Below, in pieces: positions 45,232 through 54,204 of a stretch of 64,000 nucleotides of DNA. The notes under the pieces were generated by a model that ran no database searches, was not told where the DNA came from, and was given only the letters and a program-made list of their open reading frames with translations. The number at the start of each line of letters is the position of its first letter. Positions within the stretch are counted from its first letter, which is position 1. Both the position numbers and the translations under genes were made by a program. Origin of the DNA: Singulisphaera acidiphila DSM 18658 (lineage in GTDB: Bacteria > Planctomycetota > Planctomycetia > Isosphaerales > Isosphaeraceae); NCBI RefSeq assembly GCF_000242455.2, contig NC_019892.1:2418001-2482000 (forward strand). The letters run 5' to 3'.

Positions 45232-46530
45232 ATGTACAACAGCCTTCGGCGACGGGGAGGCTCGAAACGGCCCGCTGCGACGCATGCCCGACAGGGGGCC
45301 GCCGACTCCCACGAGGGGTCGTACCGCGACTTCCTGGGCCGTCATGCGTCCGAGTGCGCCGAGGCCGCCCGGGGAACCAGACGCGAGCGAACCGAGTTCG
45401 CTTCGCGCCTGCTGGAACGGACGGCTGATTCTCGTAACCTGAGGCTCGCGATCGATCATCTGATCCGCGAAGGGGGAAACGCACCAGGACCCAACGGCCT
45501 GCAGCTCGCAGACCTCGACGGCCCCGAACGCTGGAGTCTGGCACGGGCTTACGGTGAAGCCATCCGCGCCGGTATTTACAGACCTGGACCCCACCGAACC
45601 ACCGTCATTCCTAAAACGTCGGGATGGGGGACCAGGATGCTGTCGATTCAGGACGTCGAGGACCGCGTCGTGCAGCGGGGGATCGTCCAGCTCCTCCAAC
45701 CGTTCATCGATCCAATGTTCGCCGAGACCTCGTACGGTTACAGGCCGGGCCGCGCTCGCGAGCATGCCCTGGCGGCCGTCGAGACCCTCGCACGATCCTC
45801 GGGACAATGGCACTGGATCCTGGAAGACGTGAAGGACTCATTCGATCAGGTGCCCCACCGACGCCTGCTCGATTCACTCGAACGTCTCACGCCATCGTCG
45901 GGCTTCCTCACGCTCATCGAGACGGTCATCCGGAACGACACGGGAATGGGACTACGGCAAGGCGGAAGCCTCTCACCGCTGCTCCTGAACGTGTACCTGG
46001 ACGGCCATCTCGACCGACCGTGGAAGAAGGTACATCCGGACGTACCACTCGTCCGGGTCGCCGACGATCTCCTCCTTCTTTGTCAGGATCGCGCCCAGTC
46101 TCTTCTCACCCGGGACGCACTCGTGCGTCGGCTCCGATCTGCCGGCATGCCCCTCCGCGGGACACCGGAAACCTCGATCGCAAACCTCGCCGCGGGCGAG
46201 TCCGCGATCTGGCTCGGGTATTCCCTCACGAAGGGCAAGGACGGACTGAAACCACGCCTGGCGGAATCCGCCTGGCGATCGCTGGAAGGGCATCTGAGGC
46301 ATACGCACGACGGTCCGAATGCGCCGATCCACGCCGTCGAGACGATCAACGGCTGGGGCGACCAGTTCGGTCCGTGCTATCCGTACCGCGACGTCCCTCG
46401 GGTTCATGCGAAGATTGCCGCGATCGCCCGTACGTTCGCGTTCGAGGAGATTCCGTCACGTCACGACGTCCGGACCCGGTGGGAACGGGCGTACGCAACG
46501 ACGGGACGGGATCCGACCGGACGACGATGA
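45232..46530 (+). CDS. Reverse transcriptase (RNA-directed DNA polymerase), VADD active site
   Basis: A 432-residue RT; ATG 45232 follows GAGGAGG. RT blocks visible in order: APGPNGLQLADL (RT0/1), TVIPKTSGWGTRMLSIQDVE (RT2), DRVVQRGIVQLLQPFIDPMF and SYGYRPGR (RT2a/3 as in group II intron RTs), LEDVKDSFDQVPHRRLL (first catalytic Asp), GLRQGGSLSPLLLNVYLD (RT4), and VRVADDLLLLCQ where the usual YADD is VADD. No maturase X domain or HNH endonuclease follows; the C-terminal ~150 residues contain LGYSLTKGKDGL and INGWGDQFGPCYPYRD. It lacks the DGR-type SQ motif and I see no retron signature, so it may be a domesticated group II-like RT. The Tyr-to-Val change is uncommon. Confidence 0.88.
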   Translation: MYNSLRRRGGSKRPAATHARQGAADSHEGSYRDFLGRHASECAEAARGTRRERTEFASRLLERTADSRNLRLAIDHLIREGGNAPGPNGLQLADLDGPERWSLARAYGEAIRAGIYRPGPHRTTVIPKTSGWGTRMLSIQDVEDRVVQRGIVQLLQPFIDPMFAETSYGYRPGRAREHALAAVETLARSSGQWHWILEDVKDSFDQVPHRRLLDSLERLTPSSGFLTLIETVIRNDTGMGLRQGGSLSPLLLNVYLDGHLDRPWKKVHPDVPLVRVADDLLLLCQDRAQSLLTRDALVRRLRSAGMPLRGTPETSIANLAAGESAIWLGYSLTKGKDGLKPRLAESAWRSLEGHLRHTHDGPNAPIHAVETINGWGDQFGPCYPYRDVPRVHAKIAAIARTFAFEEIPSRHDVRTRWERAYATTGRDPTGRR

Positions 46531-46602
46531 CGGACACGGGCGGGTGGAATGAACGGCGGCTCCGCCTGCCTCCATCGCAAACCGGCCATTGAGGCCGAGT
46601 AT

Positions 46603-46625
46603 GGGACGCCCACACCGGGCGTCCC
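46603..46625 (+). repeat. Hairpin downstream of the RT gene
   Basis: GGGACGCCC-ACACC-GGGCGTCCC, a perfect 9-bp stem with a five-base loop, 72 bases after the RT stop. There is no following T-run, so it is either a rho-dependent pause or a structural RNA element linked to the RT. Confidence 0.5.
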
Positions 46626-46800
46626 GCCATTCCCGTCGCTTTGACGACGAGCGATCCAGACCGACCCACCAGGACGGGTGCACTTAGGGGCGAACGTCCC
46701 GGGTTCGCTCTGCGCCAACGCCACCCATGGATCCTTCACAGACTCGACGGGGGTCGAGCCGGGTAAGAGAATTATCACTTTACGGAAACCTACATCGGTC

Positions 46801-48786
46801 ATGGGCGTTGCATCAAACAACACAAGGGCGGCCCGGAAGAATTCCAATGCGATCATCAACTTTTGCAGCAAGCGGATGACGCACGAGCAGATCGAGGAGC
46901 TCGTGGTCGCCCTGCTGCGGATCCGGACGGTCCGGCTGGAGGCGGTCCGGCTCCTCAAGCCAGAGCACTTCTCTAAGAGTCAGGAGTCCTACCTGGCGCT
47001 GCTCTGGACCCAGGTCCTCGTCCTCCACCCGGAGTACGCCGACGCCGAATCGATCCCCTATCACGTGCTCTATTCGCACTGCAAGGAGGAGGCGCATGGC
47101 CAGGAGGGGTTGATGACCCTGGACCAGTACAAGCAGCTCCTGGACACCGACCGGGAGATCGACCCGGACGACCCGGAAGACCTGCCGGGGATGCTCTACC
47201 ACAGCTACAAGGTGATCAAAAAAGAGCAGCTCGACACCGACTTCGGGATCAAACGGCTCAAGCGATTCCTGAAAGAGCGTGCCCTGAATGAACCGATCAT
47301 CAGTCAGATTGCGGAAGCCAGCCACCGTGGGCTGGTCTTGGCCAACCCGAACGAGTTCATTGCCTCGTTCCGCCAGTTGCAGGGGCAGGTGGAGGCGATC
47401 GGCCGGGCTTCGAGCAGCCTTGCCAGCCGTCAGCAGGAGTTCGAGGCCCGATTGGCTCTTTCCCGCGGCCGCAAGCTCCTCGGCTTGCGGACCGGACTCG
47501 ACACCCTCGACCGGATGCTGGACGGACTGCGCGACGTGACCGTCCTGGCCGCCCCTTCCAATACCGGCAAGACCGTCCTGGTCGTACAACTCGGCGTGGG
47601 GGTGGCCCGGCACGTGGAGAACGATTGTGCCGTGGTTGTCATCAGCCTCGACATGGAGACCGATGACCTCCACGCTCGTGTCTTATCCCACCTCAGCCAA
47701 CTTCCCCACCGGGTGCTCATCAAGGGATCACCGGAGCTCAGGGGACAGCCGGAAGGTCCTCACCTCAACAAAGACGATTCCGCGTCCTACAAGGCCGGGC
47801 GAGCAGGAATGAAGGAGATCGGAGAGAGGTTCTTCCTGTACGGTGAGGACGATATCGGAGGTGAGCTGACGGCCCTGCGTCTGCGGCAGATCATGGACGA
47901 GGTCCGGAAACGATCTGGGACGACGCGGGTCCTCCTGGTTCTCGACTACCTGCAACTCATTGAGACTCCCGAGGAGATCTCCGGCGACGACCTGGCGGCA
48001 GACAAGTATCGGATCGCCGCGGTCCGAGAGGCCGTGAAGCCGCGCCCCGGGATCCCCTTGCACGAGCGAGACGCCGCCCTGATCGTGAGCGAGACCCGCA
48101 AGCGGATCAGCAATCCGAAACAACATTCGCCCATGGCCAATGACGACGTCATGGGTTCGGCTCGCACCGTCTATCGCGCCGGCTGCGTGATGCTGCTCTC
48201 CCCGATGGCTGATGATCAGATGAGGCGGGTGTACGTGATCTCGACGAACAATCCCAAGGGTAAAGCCACGCACCCGGAGTGCGAGGCCCACCGTGAATTC
48301 TTGAAGCACGATCAGCACCTCAGTCCGATGACCCTGGAGGTCACGAAGGGGCGTGATGGTATGGAGCGGGGTTCGACCTTCCTGGAATTCCACTTCCAGA
48401 CCAGCACGATGACGCCGATCGAGCCCAAACCGGACTCGGAGTCTGCAAACCCGCAGGGTGCGGCCGACTCGCAGGCCGTGATTCAGCGGCGGGAGCGAGT
48501 CATGAACGCCCTCGAATCGTTCCCGAAAGGCCAATCAATCTCGCTGAACAAGATCCAGGCAATGATCGGCGAGTTACATCCCAACCACACACCAAACAAG
48601 GGTACCCTCAAGAAGGACCTGACCTCCCTGGTGCAGATGGGGCGGGTTGTCGGGGTTCCGACGGACATCAGCAACGGGAAGGTGATCTGGTATTGCTCGT
48701 TCGAGAAGTCAGCTTGTGAGGGGTTCGAGCCTGGCTCGACCGTGCAGGACACTGATGGCCAGGAAGTCGGTTTGGCTGTGGGATAA
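46801..48786 (+). CDS. DnaB-like replicative helicase
   Basis: A 661-residue RecA-fold helicase. An N-terminal helical domain (about 1-200) is followed by the DnaB C-terminal core: GLRTGLDTLDRMLDGLRDVT, Walker A AAPSNTGKT, Walker B RVLLVLDYLQLIE, and later VMGSARTVYRAGCVMLLSP. A linker and a winged-helix-like tail (GTLKKDLTSLVQMGRVVGV) end the protein. Internal starts exist at 46801 and 46876; I favour 46801, with a weak ACGGA upstream. A half operator GGGTAAGA (46761-46768) lies 33 bases before it. Directly downstream are iteron-like repeats and hairpins, so it probably serves the element's own origin. Confidence 0.82.
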   Translation: MGVASNNTRAARKNSNAIINFCSKRMTHEQIEELVVALLRIRTVRLEAVRLLKPEHFSKSQESYLALLWTQVLVLHPEYADAESIPYHVLYSHCKEEAHGQEGLMTLDQYKQLLDTDREIDPDDPEDLPGMLYHSYKVIKKEQLDTDFGIKRLKRFLKERALNEPIISQIAEASHRGLVLANPNEFIASFRQLQGQVEAIGRASSSLASRQQEFEARLALSRGRKLLGLRTGLDTLDRMLDGLRDVTVLAAPSNTGKTVLVVQLGVGVARHVENDCAVVVISLDMETDDLHARVLSHLSQLPHRVLIKGSPELRGQPEGPHLNKDDSASYKAGRAGMKEIGERFFLYGEDDIGGELTALRLRQIMDEVRKRSGTTRVLLVLDYLQLIETPEEISGDDLAADKYRIAAVREAVKPRPGIPLHERDAALIVSETRKRISNPKQHSPMANDDVMGSARTVYRAGCVMLLSPMADDQMRRVYVISTNNPKGKATHPECEAHREFLKHDQHLSPMTLEVTKGRDGMERGSTFLEFHFQTSTMTPIEPKPDSESANPQGAADSQAVIQRRERVMNALESFPKGQSISLNKIQAMIGELHPNHTPNKGTLKKDLTSLVQMGRVVGVPTDISNGKVIWYCSFEKSACEGFEPGSTVQDTDGQEVGLAVG

Positions 48787-48798
48787 CGGTTGACTGCA

Positions 48799-49033
48799 CA
48801 TTCGAGATCAGGTCGATCGAGAACAAGAGTCGATGGCGCGTTCGAGAACGAGGTGGCGGTCGAGCGTAAAGCTTGCAGGCGCGTTCAAAGTTCAAAGATG
48901 AGGCGGGTCGATCGTCAATATTGATCGTGCGTTCGAGGAGGAGTTATTGGTCGAGCGCAGACATTGATCGCGCGTTCGAGAAGTAGGTTGGTCGAGTAGA
49001 ATGTCCCGGACACTGGACGAGCGGCGCGTTCGA
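48799..49033. repeat. Iteron-like repeats after the helicase gene
   Basis: Six imperfect units built on GCGCGTTCGAGA, then a G/A-rich spacer and GGTCGAGCG. TTCGAG (or TTCAAAG) cores begin at 48801, 48841, 48884, 48932, 48975 and 49029, spacing 40-54 bases. Arrays of this type next to a helicase gene are common at plasmid origins as initiator-binding sites. The units are irregular and no Rep protein of known type is nearby, so the origin assignment is inferred. Confidence 0.6.
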
Positions 49034-49085
49034 GCACCGGTACAGGTACGCCCCCTTATAGTCCCCCCTGTACCTGTACCGGTGC
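49034..49085. repeat. Perfect 16-bp inverted repeat at the end of the iteron array
   Basis: GCACCGGTACAGGTAC (49034-49049) and GTACCTGTACCGGTGC (49070-49085) are exact reverse complements separated by 20 bases. A hairpin this strong right after the last iteron-like unit may be part of an origin, a terminator of the helicase transcript, or a protein-binding site. Confidence 0.75.
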
Positions 49086-49117
49086 GCCGATCCCCGACGT
49101 GGCGGCGATGGTCCCAG

Positions 49118-49143
49118 GCCCCCGGTGCTTCGCACCCGGGGGC
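49118..49143. repeat. GC-rich hairpin
   Basis: GCCCCCGGTGC (49118-49128) pairs with GCACCCGGGGGC (49132-49143), with a three-base loop TTC and one bulged C. It follows the 16-bp inverted repeat by 33 bases and strengthens the view that this intergenic region is structured DNA or RNA. Confidence 0.65.
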
Positions 49144-49342
49144 TGTCGCCGGGGACCCGGACCAGGCTCGCCGCCACGGAGGGCCATCTTACATCGAAGG
49201 TCTGAAGTTGCTCGCGATTCACAGGCTTGATCAAGAATGCCCACCATCGTCGGAATCGTGGTTTCGCCCTCAATGCTCGATCCAGGTATGAGGTCGACCG
49301 CTACGGTGTGTCGCGCTACGGGCATCTCGATGGACTAGGAAT

Positions 49343-49358
49343 GGGTAAGATCTTACCC
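49343..49358. promoter_or_regulatory. Operator-like palindrome, copy 3 (perfect)
   Basis: GGGTAAGATCTTACCC, a perfect 16-bp palindrome identical to the one at 53721. No gene starts nearby on either strand, so it may belong to the origin region or to a gene now lost. Confidence 0.65.
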
Positions 49359-50065
49359 CAATCCCGCAGCCGCGATCGCTCTGTTGCGCGGACCTTCGAG
49401 CCCGTGTCGAACCTGACTCGAACAGATGCATCAATGGTCACATTCGCCGCGCTCCGATCGAGCAATCACTGATCTTGAATCCACACCGAGGTTCACCGCA
49501 GTCGAAACCCCATTGGATCGAACAAGAGTCGTCAGGCCTTCGAGACTCGTCGAATGGCCGGCTCCGAGGTCGTCCTTCGAGACTGCTCACGATCGTTCGC
49601 CTTCCGCCCTCGTAATGGATGGCTTTCCACACTCAACGCACGAGGTCCTACCCGGCCCGGAGACCGCTGCGGTCAGCCTCGCCCGCCCGACGGGAAGCGA
49701 TGCCCCCCAGATCCGATGCCGGAGAGACCGCAACCGCGATCAATTGCCCGGAGAGACGACGGTGCGAAGGATCGCCGGTTGGGGCGCCCTGAAGGCGTTG
49801 TCGACCTTGCCGACCCCCTCACGGCCGCCATGTATCCCCATCGTCGGGGCGTGGCCCCGGAGTAGGATCGCTGGGTGACCTGTGCGCACCGAAGACCTCC
49901 CCGACCGGCTTGGCATCCGTCGACGAGCGGCCCTCGAACCTGGTGCATGCGGGTGGTTCACCAAAATATGGGACGGCGGCTCGATCCGGGTCTGCATCAC
50001 GCCAAACGACTTCCGGCAGTCATTGGCTCACCCATTGACCTCTCATCGCCGATTTCCGCGGCCGA
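49359..50065. other. Non-coding stretch between the origin-like region and the next IS
   Basis: About 700 bases. Open frames here have shadow-like, Arg/Pro/Ser-rich composition and no recognisable domains, so I see no gene. Confidence 0.4.
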
Positions 50066-51705
50066 GAAATAAATCAATCCTCGGACGACCGTCGTGGCTA
50101 GCGGTAGGTGAATTCGATCGTCCGATGGTCGAGCCACGGGATGGGGGTCGGGTCGCGGTCGAGGGCCGCTTCGCGGAGGATCGGGTTGTGGCTTTGCCGG
50201 TCGAGCTGGACGGTAAGGCGGTCGTTCTGGGTCGTCACAGTCCCCGCGGTCTCGATGAATCGGCGGTAGAGTTGCTTGGGGTCGGCCCTCTCGAATCCAC
50301 TGAGACGCGACGCCAGCCAGCGGTAGCAGCTGTTACCGATCACCGTCAGTGCGGCATCGAGATCGACGTTCAGTCTCACCTCGCTGGCCAGGCAGTCGAG
50401 GTGGAAGAAGTTCACGCTGACACCCAGGCCACCCTCGATCCGGTTGCGGCCGGCGTAGCGAATGATCAATTCGCGTGGGGTTTCCTCGAAGTGGTTCGAG
50501 AGGAACAGGGTGGGACGGTCACGGCCCAGGCCAGTGACGGCGACCTGGCGGATTGGCCCCTCGTAGCCTCGGAGCTGCACCGACTCCTCGATGTAGCTGA
50601 TCTGGGTATGGCAACGTTTGGGGATGTCGATCACGGCCTTCTTCCAGGCGGACGTCGGGTGGCCCTTCAGACGTCGGACGATGGCCGCCCTGCGGCGGCG
50701 AATGGTAACGAAGTGGATCGCGCTTTGGTTGAGACGCGAGAGTTCGCGGTAGTCGACCACCTTGCTGTCGAAATAGAGCCATTTGGGGGCCGATCCGGTG
50801 ACCTTACGCCAGAACTCCACGAATCGCATCAGTTCGCCGTGCTGATCGGCGCGGGTCAGATTGGCGTTGGCGTAGCACAAGCAACGGCTTTTCTGTTCGA
50901 GCGCGAAGAATGTCAGCACGCTCGGCCCGGCTTTGCCCTGAAGGGGGAGGTAATGGCGGTCGAGTGCTGCCGAATCGCCACGGAAGGGGATCGGATGAAA
51001 GTCGAGGGAGAACCCCTCGGGCTCGGGAAAGAACACCGGGGCCAGGACCTTGACCCACCTCATGTAAGAGGCCCCGTTGCTGGTCACGGCCCGCGCAGTA
51101 CGAGTAGTCAGTGGCGAACGACTTCTTGGGCAGGACGTTGAGGCCAACGAACAGGCCGAGGGCTTCGTCGCAGTTGAAGTCGTCGATATGGCTCCGTCGC
51201 TCTTTGTCGAGCAGTTTCAATGCCAGCAGCGCGAGCAACGCACTGGTGGCGGGGACCATCTCCGAGTCAGGATACCCCGCCTCAGTGACGAGCCGATCGA
51301 AACCGAGCCGAGTCAGGTGCGGCAGGAAGAGGAAGATGCCCGCGACGCGGGAGTGGATCGAGCGGCCGTGCGTGAGATTCAATGCGCGACAATCGGCGAT
51401 GTCCGGAGTCAGGGGACGCGATCGGTCGTGGCTTACACGGGATCCGAGGGGTCGGCCACGCCCGTCGGGGAGAAAAAGGGGGTGGCCACACCACGGCGAC
51501 AATCGGGCCGTAAGCGGCTGGCCAACGATTTCAGGGTCGAGGGCGTGTAACCGAACCGCCTGGCGACTTGGTCGAGCGGCTCGTCATCGACGAAGATCGC
51601 GTGGAGGGCCTTGTAGCAGCGTTGGAAGGTTGGGATGGGCTCGAGGAAGAACCGTCTGGCGTGGCTCCCGTCCATAACGCGTGCTCCCGGTTGTTGATTA
51701 TTTTC
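50066..51705 (-). mobile_element. Decayed insertion sequence of about 1.64 kb
   Basis: The element carries one transposase pseudogene. Its ends are a degenerate inverted repeat: left GAAATAAATCAATCCTCGG (from 50066), right (reverse complement, from 51705) GAAAATAATCAACAACCGG, 12-13 of 19 positions alike. No clear target duplication was found. A short element with related ends lies at 51877-51957. Confidence 0.6.
50098..51675 (-). pseudogene. Transposase with two frameshifts
   Basis: ATG 51675 starts MDGSHARRFFLEPIPTFQRC and an HTH (LDQVARRFGYTPSTLKSLAS). Near 51480, next to A5/G6 runs, coding moves to the frame with HSRVAGIFLFLPHLTRLGFD and ATSALLALLALKLLDKERRS; near 51105 it moves again to NGASYMRWVKVLAPVFFPEP, then LYFDSKVVDYRELSRLNQSA and a C-terminal end TPIPWLDHRTIEFTYR. 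The order of blocks is that of a single ~520-residue DDE transposase with IS4/IS1634-like spacing. The family name is uncertain. It cannot be active as it stands. Confidence 0.7.
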
Positions 51706-51876
51706 CGGCCCGAAAACTGTGAAGCGTACCGCTAAAACATGGGCCGAAACAGGGCTGAGGCGGCCCTGAGCTTGAGGTGAGGCTGGAAAACCCCGGGGAA
51801 ACGCGCAGAATCCATCGAGCCAGCCACACCCCAGAGAATGCAGATACGAAGCCGACTCGGCCACCTTGGACCGAGT

Positions 51877-51957
51877 AAATAATCAATCTTTAGAGGGCCG
51901 GACAGGGCCAAAACTCCTAGAAATCAGGCTTCCTGGCCCCAAAAGGTTGATTATTAT
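51877..51957. repeat. MITE-like short element with IS-related ends
   Basis: An 80-bp segment bounded by AAATAATCAATCTTTAGAGG on the left and CCCCAAAAGGTTGATTATTAT (reverse complement ATAATAATCAACCTTTTGGG) on the right, i.e. inverted repeats sharing AATAATCAA-C/T-CTTT. The ends resemble those of the adjacent 1.64-kb IS (AATCAA core), so it may be a non-autonomous derivative or a solo remnant of it. Inner GGGCCGGACAGGGCC is GC-rich. Confidence 0.5.
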
Positions 51958-53026
51958 CCCGGCCCCGGAAATCGGCGCTCATCCATGCAGCCGCCGCTTG
52001 GGGCCCGAATCCTGACGACTCCCGCGAACTCCCCGAAGAAACAGGGCAGCCATCACCGTGTGCACTCCCTTCGACCCATGCGGCACGCGCGAGTCGTGGT
52101 GACTTCGACGGAACTGTCGTCGCCCTGCTGCTCCTCAGGTCGCACGTAGGCGGGTGTCTGAGAGGGAGGACGGGGGCTTCGAGAAGGGACGTGCCACCTT
52201 CGACCCGGGAACACTGGCAGATTGAGATCGCGAACCGAATCCGCGATCGACCCTTGGTCGGGACATCGACCTGGACCCGAACGATGGACGTGCCGGGCTC
52301 GTGAGCCATGTCCAGGCGAACGAAGTGTTGACCGCCAAGCTCGTGGTGAAATCATCGGTCGGCTTCAGAGTCCGGCATCCGCACTCCGCGAGGGAGCACG
52401 GTCCCGTCGTGGGCGTCGAACGGATAGTCGACGATCTGGGGCGAGCGCGACAAGGAAGGGCCCGAGGTTGACCTCGAAGATCCACGCTACGACGGTGCCG
52501 AAATTCTATGCCTGAAGGCTCAGCGGCGGGGATCTGCCGATCGGGAACCAGAGGAAACGACGATCGGGTTATCGGGTCGAAAATACTCATTCACCCCATC
52601 GTCCGAGGACATCTTCCGGTCGTCAACTTCTGACAGATTAGGCCCATCGCCGTCGTTCGATCGAGGGATCGAGCATGGACGTGTCGAGAACGCCTCCTCT
52701 CTCATGCTCATCGACGCTTTTGGCGATGCCCGGGCATCTCCGTGGACGTGGTTCGTCGCGTCCGGATACGAGTCCAGATCACATCCTCCCGACGCCCGCG
52801 ACCGTTCCCCACCGGTCGAGTTCTGCCTTGTCAAATGACGGAAACGGACTCCAGGTGAGGGGCGGCCTGACTGTCGTGCCACTCTCTGGTACCCGTCACC
52901 AGGAAAAGGCTCGCGAAGTGCGCACCTGGTGCGCGCTGGGTGCGCGCATCTTTGCCCCTCGCCGTGCGGTTGGAACCCCGATGGGCCTCCGCAATCGGGC
53001 AGCACGATTCGCAGGACGGGGCGAGC
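51958..53026. other. Non-coding stretch of about 1.07 kb
   Basis: No gene can be supported; frames are shadow-like on both strands. The only structure noticed is a short tandem repeat of 11 bases, three units of GTGCGC plus five variable bases, at 52918-52950. Confidence 0.4.
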
Positions 53027-53266
53027 GTGGCATCCGGTAATCCTGAGGACAAACGCTGGGAAGGCTTTACAGGGGCGAGATTTAGACCGATACGGCCCTG
53101 CCCGGAGAGCGACTGGGAGTCGATCGCCGGGCACGTCCGGCAACGGATAAAGGATGGGAAGCTGGAAATCGTTGGGGTATCCCCCCCGGTTGGAGGCGTG
53201 CGCACGGCTCCCGCTGTTATTTTACCCCACCTGGCTGGCCTCCAGGCGTTCTCGCCGTGCGAGTGA
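53027..53266 (+). CDS. Hypothetical small protein (weak)
   Basis: A possible 79-residue product from GTG 53027 containing RWEGFTGARFRPIRPCPESD and WESIAGHVRQRIKDGKLEIV. Composition looks more protein-like than its neighbours, but there is no good ribosome site and no recognised family. It may be a remnant. Confidence 0.3.
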   Translation: MASGNPEDKRWEGFTGARFRPIRPCPESDWESIAGHVRQRIKDGKLEIVGVSPPVGGVRTAPAVILPHLAGLQAFSPCE

Positions 53267-53275
53267 ACGCGATGC

Positions 53276-53521
53276 TCATAGGAGTTTTCGCTGCCGGGTT
53301 GAGCCCCGGAGGAGGAGTTCGATGTGGTCGCCGTGCCATCCCGCGTCAGGGCGTTTGCTTCCCAGTCCGAGCGAGATGGTCGTGTCGATCTCCAGCAGGG
53401 TCGGGGTCGTACCGACCGCGGTCGCGACGAAATCACCGTCCCCGATGATGAGCGCGAAGGTGACATTGATGAGGTGCTCGATGACCTGGCGAACGATCAT
53501 ACCCCGCAGGGTACCGGTCAT
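53276..53521 (-). CDS. Hypothetical small protein (weak)
   Basis: An 81-residue frame, MTGTLRGMIVRQVIEHLINV followed by TFALIIGDGDFVATAVGTTP, with GGGAG about 14 bases before the ATG. It has believable alternation of hydrophobic and polar residues and is preceded, 200 bases upstream, by the perfect palindrome at 53721. No family recognised; it could be a truncated gene. Confidence 0.4.
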   Translation of the reverse strand: MTGTLRGMIVRQVIEHLINVTFALIIGDGDFVATAVGTTPTLLEIDTTISLGLGSKRPDAGWHGDHIELLLRGSTRQRKLL

Positions 53522-53720
53522 CCCAGAGAAGTCTCCCTGGATTCATTCAGGCATCTCGCTCAACACGAGCTTTCCTCAGATTGACATGAGCCACACGCCG
53601 CCTGGCTTGTCGCCCGCGTATTCTTGAATCGACCGCTTCACATCTTTCAGAAGCATCCGACATGGGGTGTTTGCCTTGAGTGAGTGTGTGCGCAGTCGCA
53701 AATCCAGCGAGAGCAACCCT

Positions 53721-53736
53721 GGGTAAGATCTTACCC
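53721..53736. promoter_or_regulatory. Operator-like palindrome, copy 4 (perfect)
   Basis: GGGTAAGATCTTACCC, identical to 49343-49358. The nearest plausible gene is the small minus-strand frame ending upstream at 53521, or a gene lost by decay. Confidence 0.65.
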
Positions 53737-53918
53737 GGGTTTGGGCGGTCAAGGGCGAGACTCCTCGCTGATTCCCACCGGCCGACTGTGTCGTGGCCTG
53801 CCCGCTCTCATGGCACCATGACGCACGTGATCGGTTTCTGCGAAAGATCGTCTCCCGATACATGGAGCTTGTCACGGGGGGCGGCAATGGTGCGGAGGTG
53901 CTGGCTCACGAGGCGTTC

Positions 53919-54094
53919 TTGCGGTCGAAGGCGGTGGCGCCGTTCTCGAAGAACTGCTACTGCCAGGTGGAGAACAGCGTGGGCGACAATTGATACTCGT
54001 TGCAGAGGTCAGAGATGGGGACGCGGTCGATCGGATGACGCTTGAGAATGGCGACCTTCTCGACAGGCGTATCGTTCTTTCGGGCTTTTCGCAT
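53919..54094 (-). pseudogene. IS3-type transposase OrfA fragment
   Basis: ATG 54094 gives MRKARKNDTPVEKVAILKRH and DRVPISDLCNEYQLSPTLFS, the HTH end of an IS3-type first transposase subunit, then TAG (53957-53959) after STWQ; reading on gives QFFENGATAFDRKNAS and a TGA. The rest of the transposase is absent. A dead fragment. Confidence 0.65.
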
Positions 54095-54204
54095 GGTGAG
54101 ACTCCTGCCGAGTTGTCGGATCACTCGGGTGGGGCGTCTCTCCATTTCCGTCCGAAGCAAAGCACTACGGCGGGGGCTCCGTGGGCGATTGGCCGGAGCC
54201 ATGT

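Noticed and set aside
45232-46530. Diversity-generating retroelement
   Set aside because: RT block 4 reads QGGSLSP rather than the SQ form of DGR RTs, and I saw no template/variable repeat pair or Avd-like gene.
48799-49033. CRISPR array
   Set aside because: Repeat units are short, irregular and unevenly spaced, and no cas genes are present.
49426-49878. Plus-strand open frame of 150 codons
   Set aside because: Arg/Ser/Pro-rich shadow composition, no ribosome site and no recognisable domain.
52918-52950. Three tandem 11-bp GTGCGC units
   Set aside because: Too short and low in complexity to interpret as an iteron or binding array.
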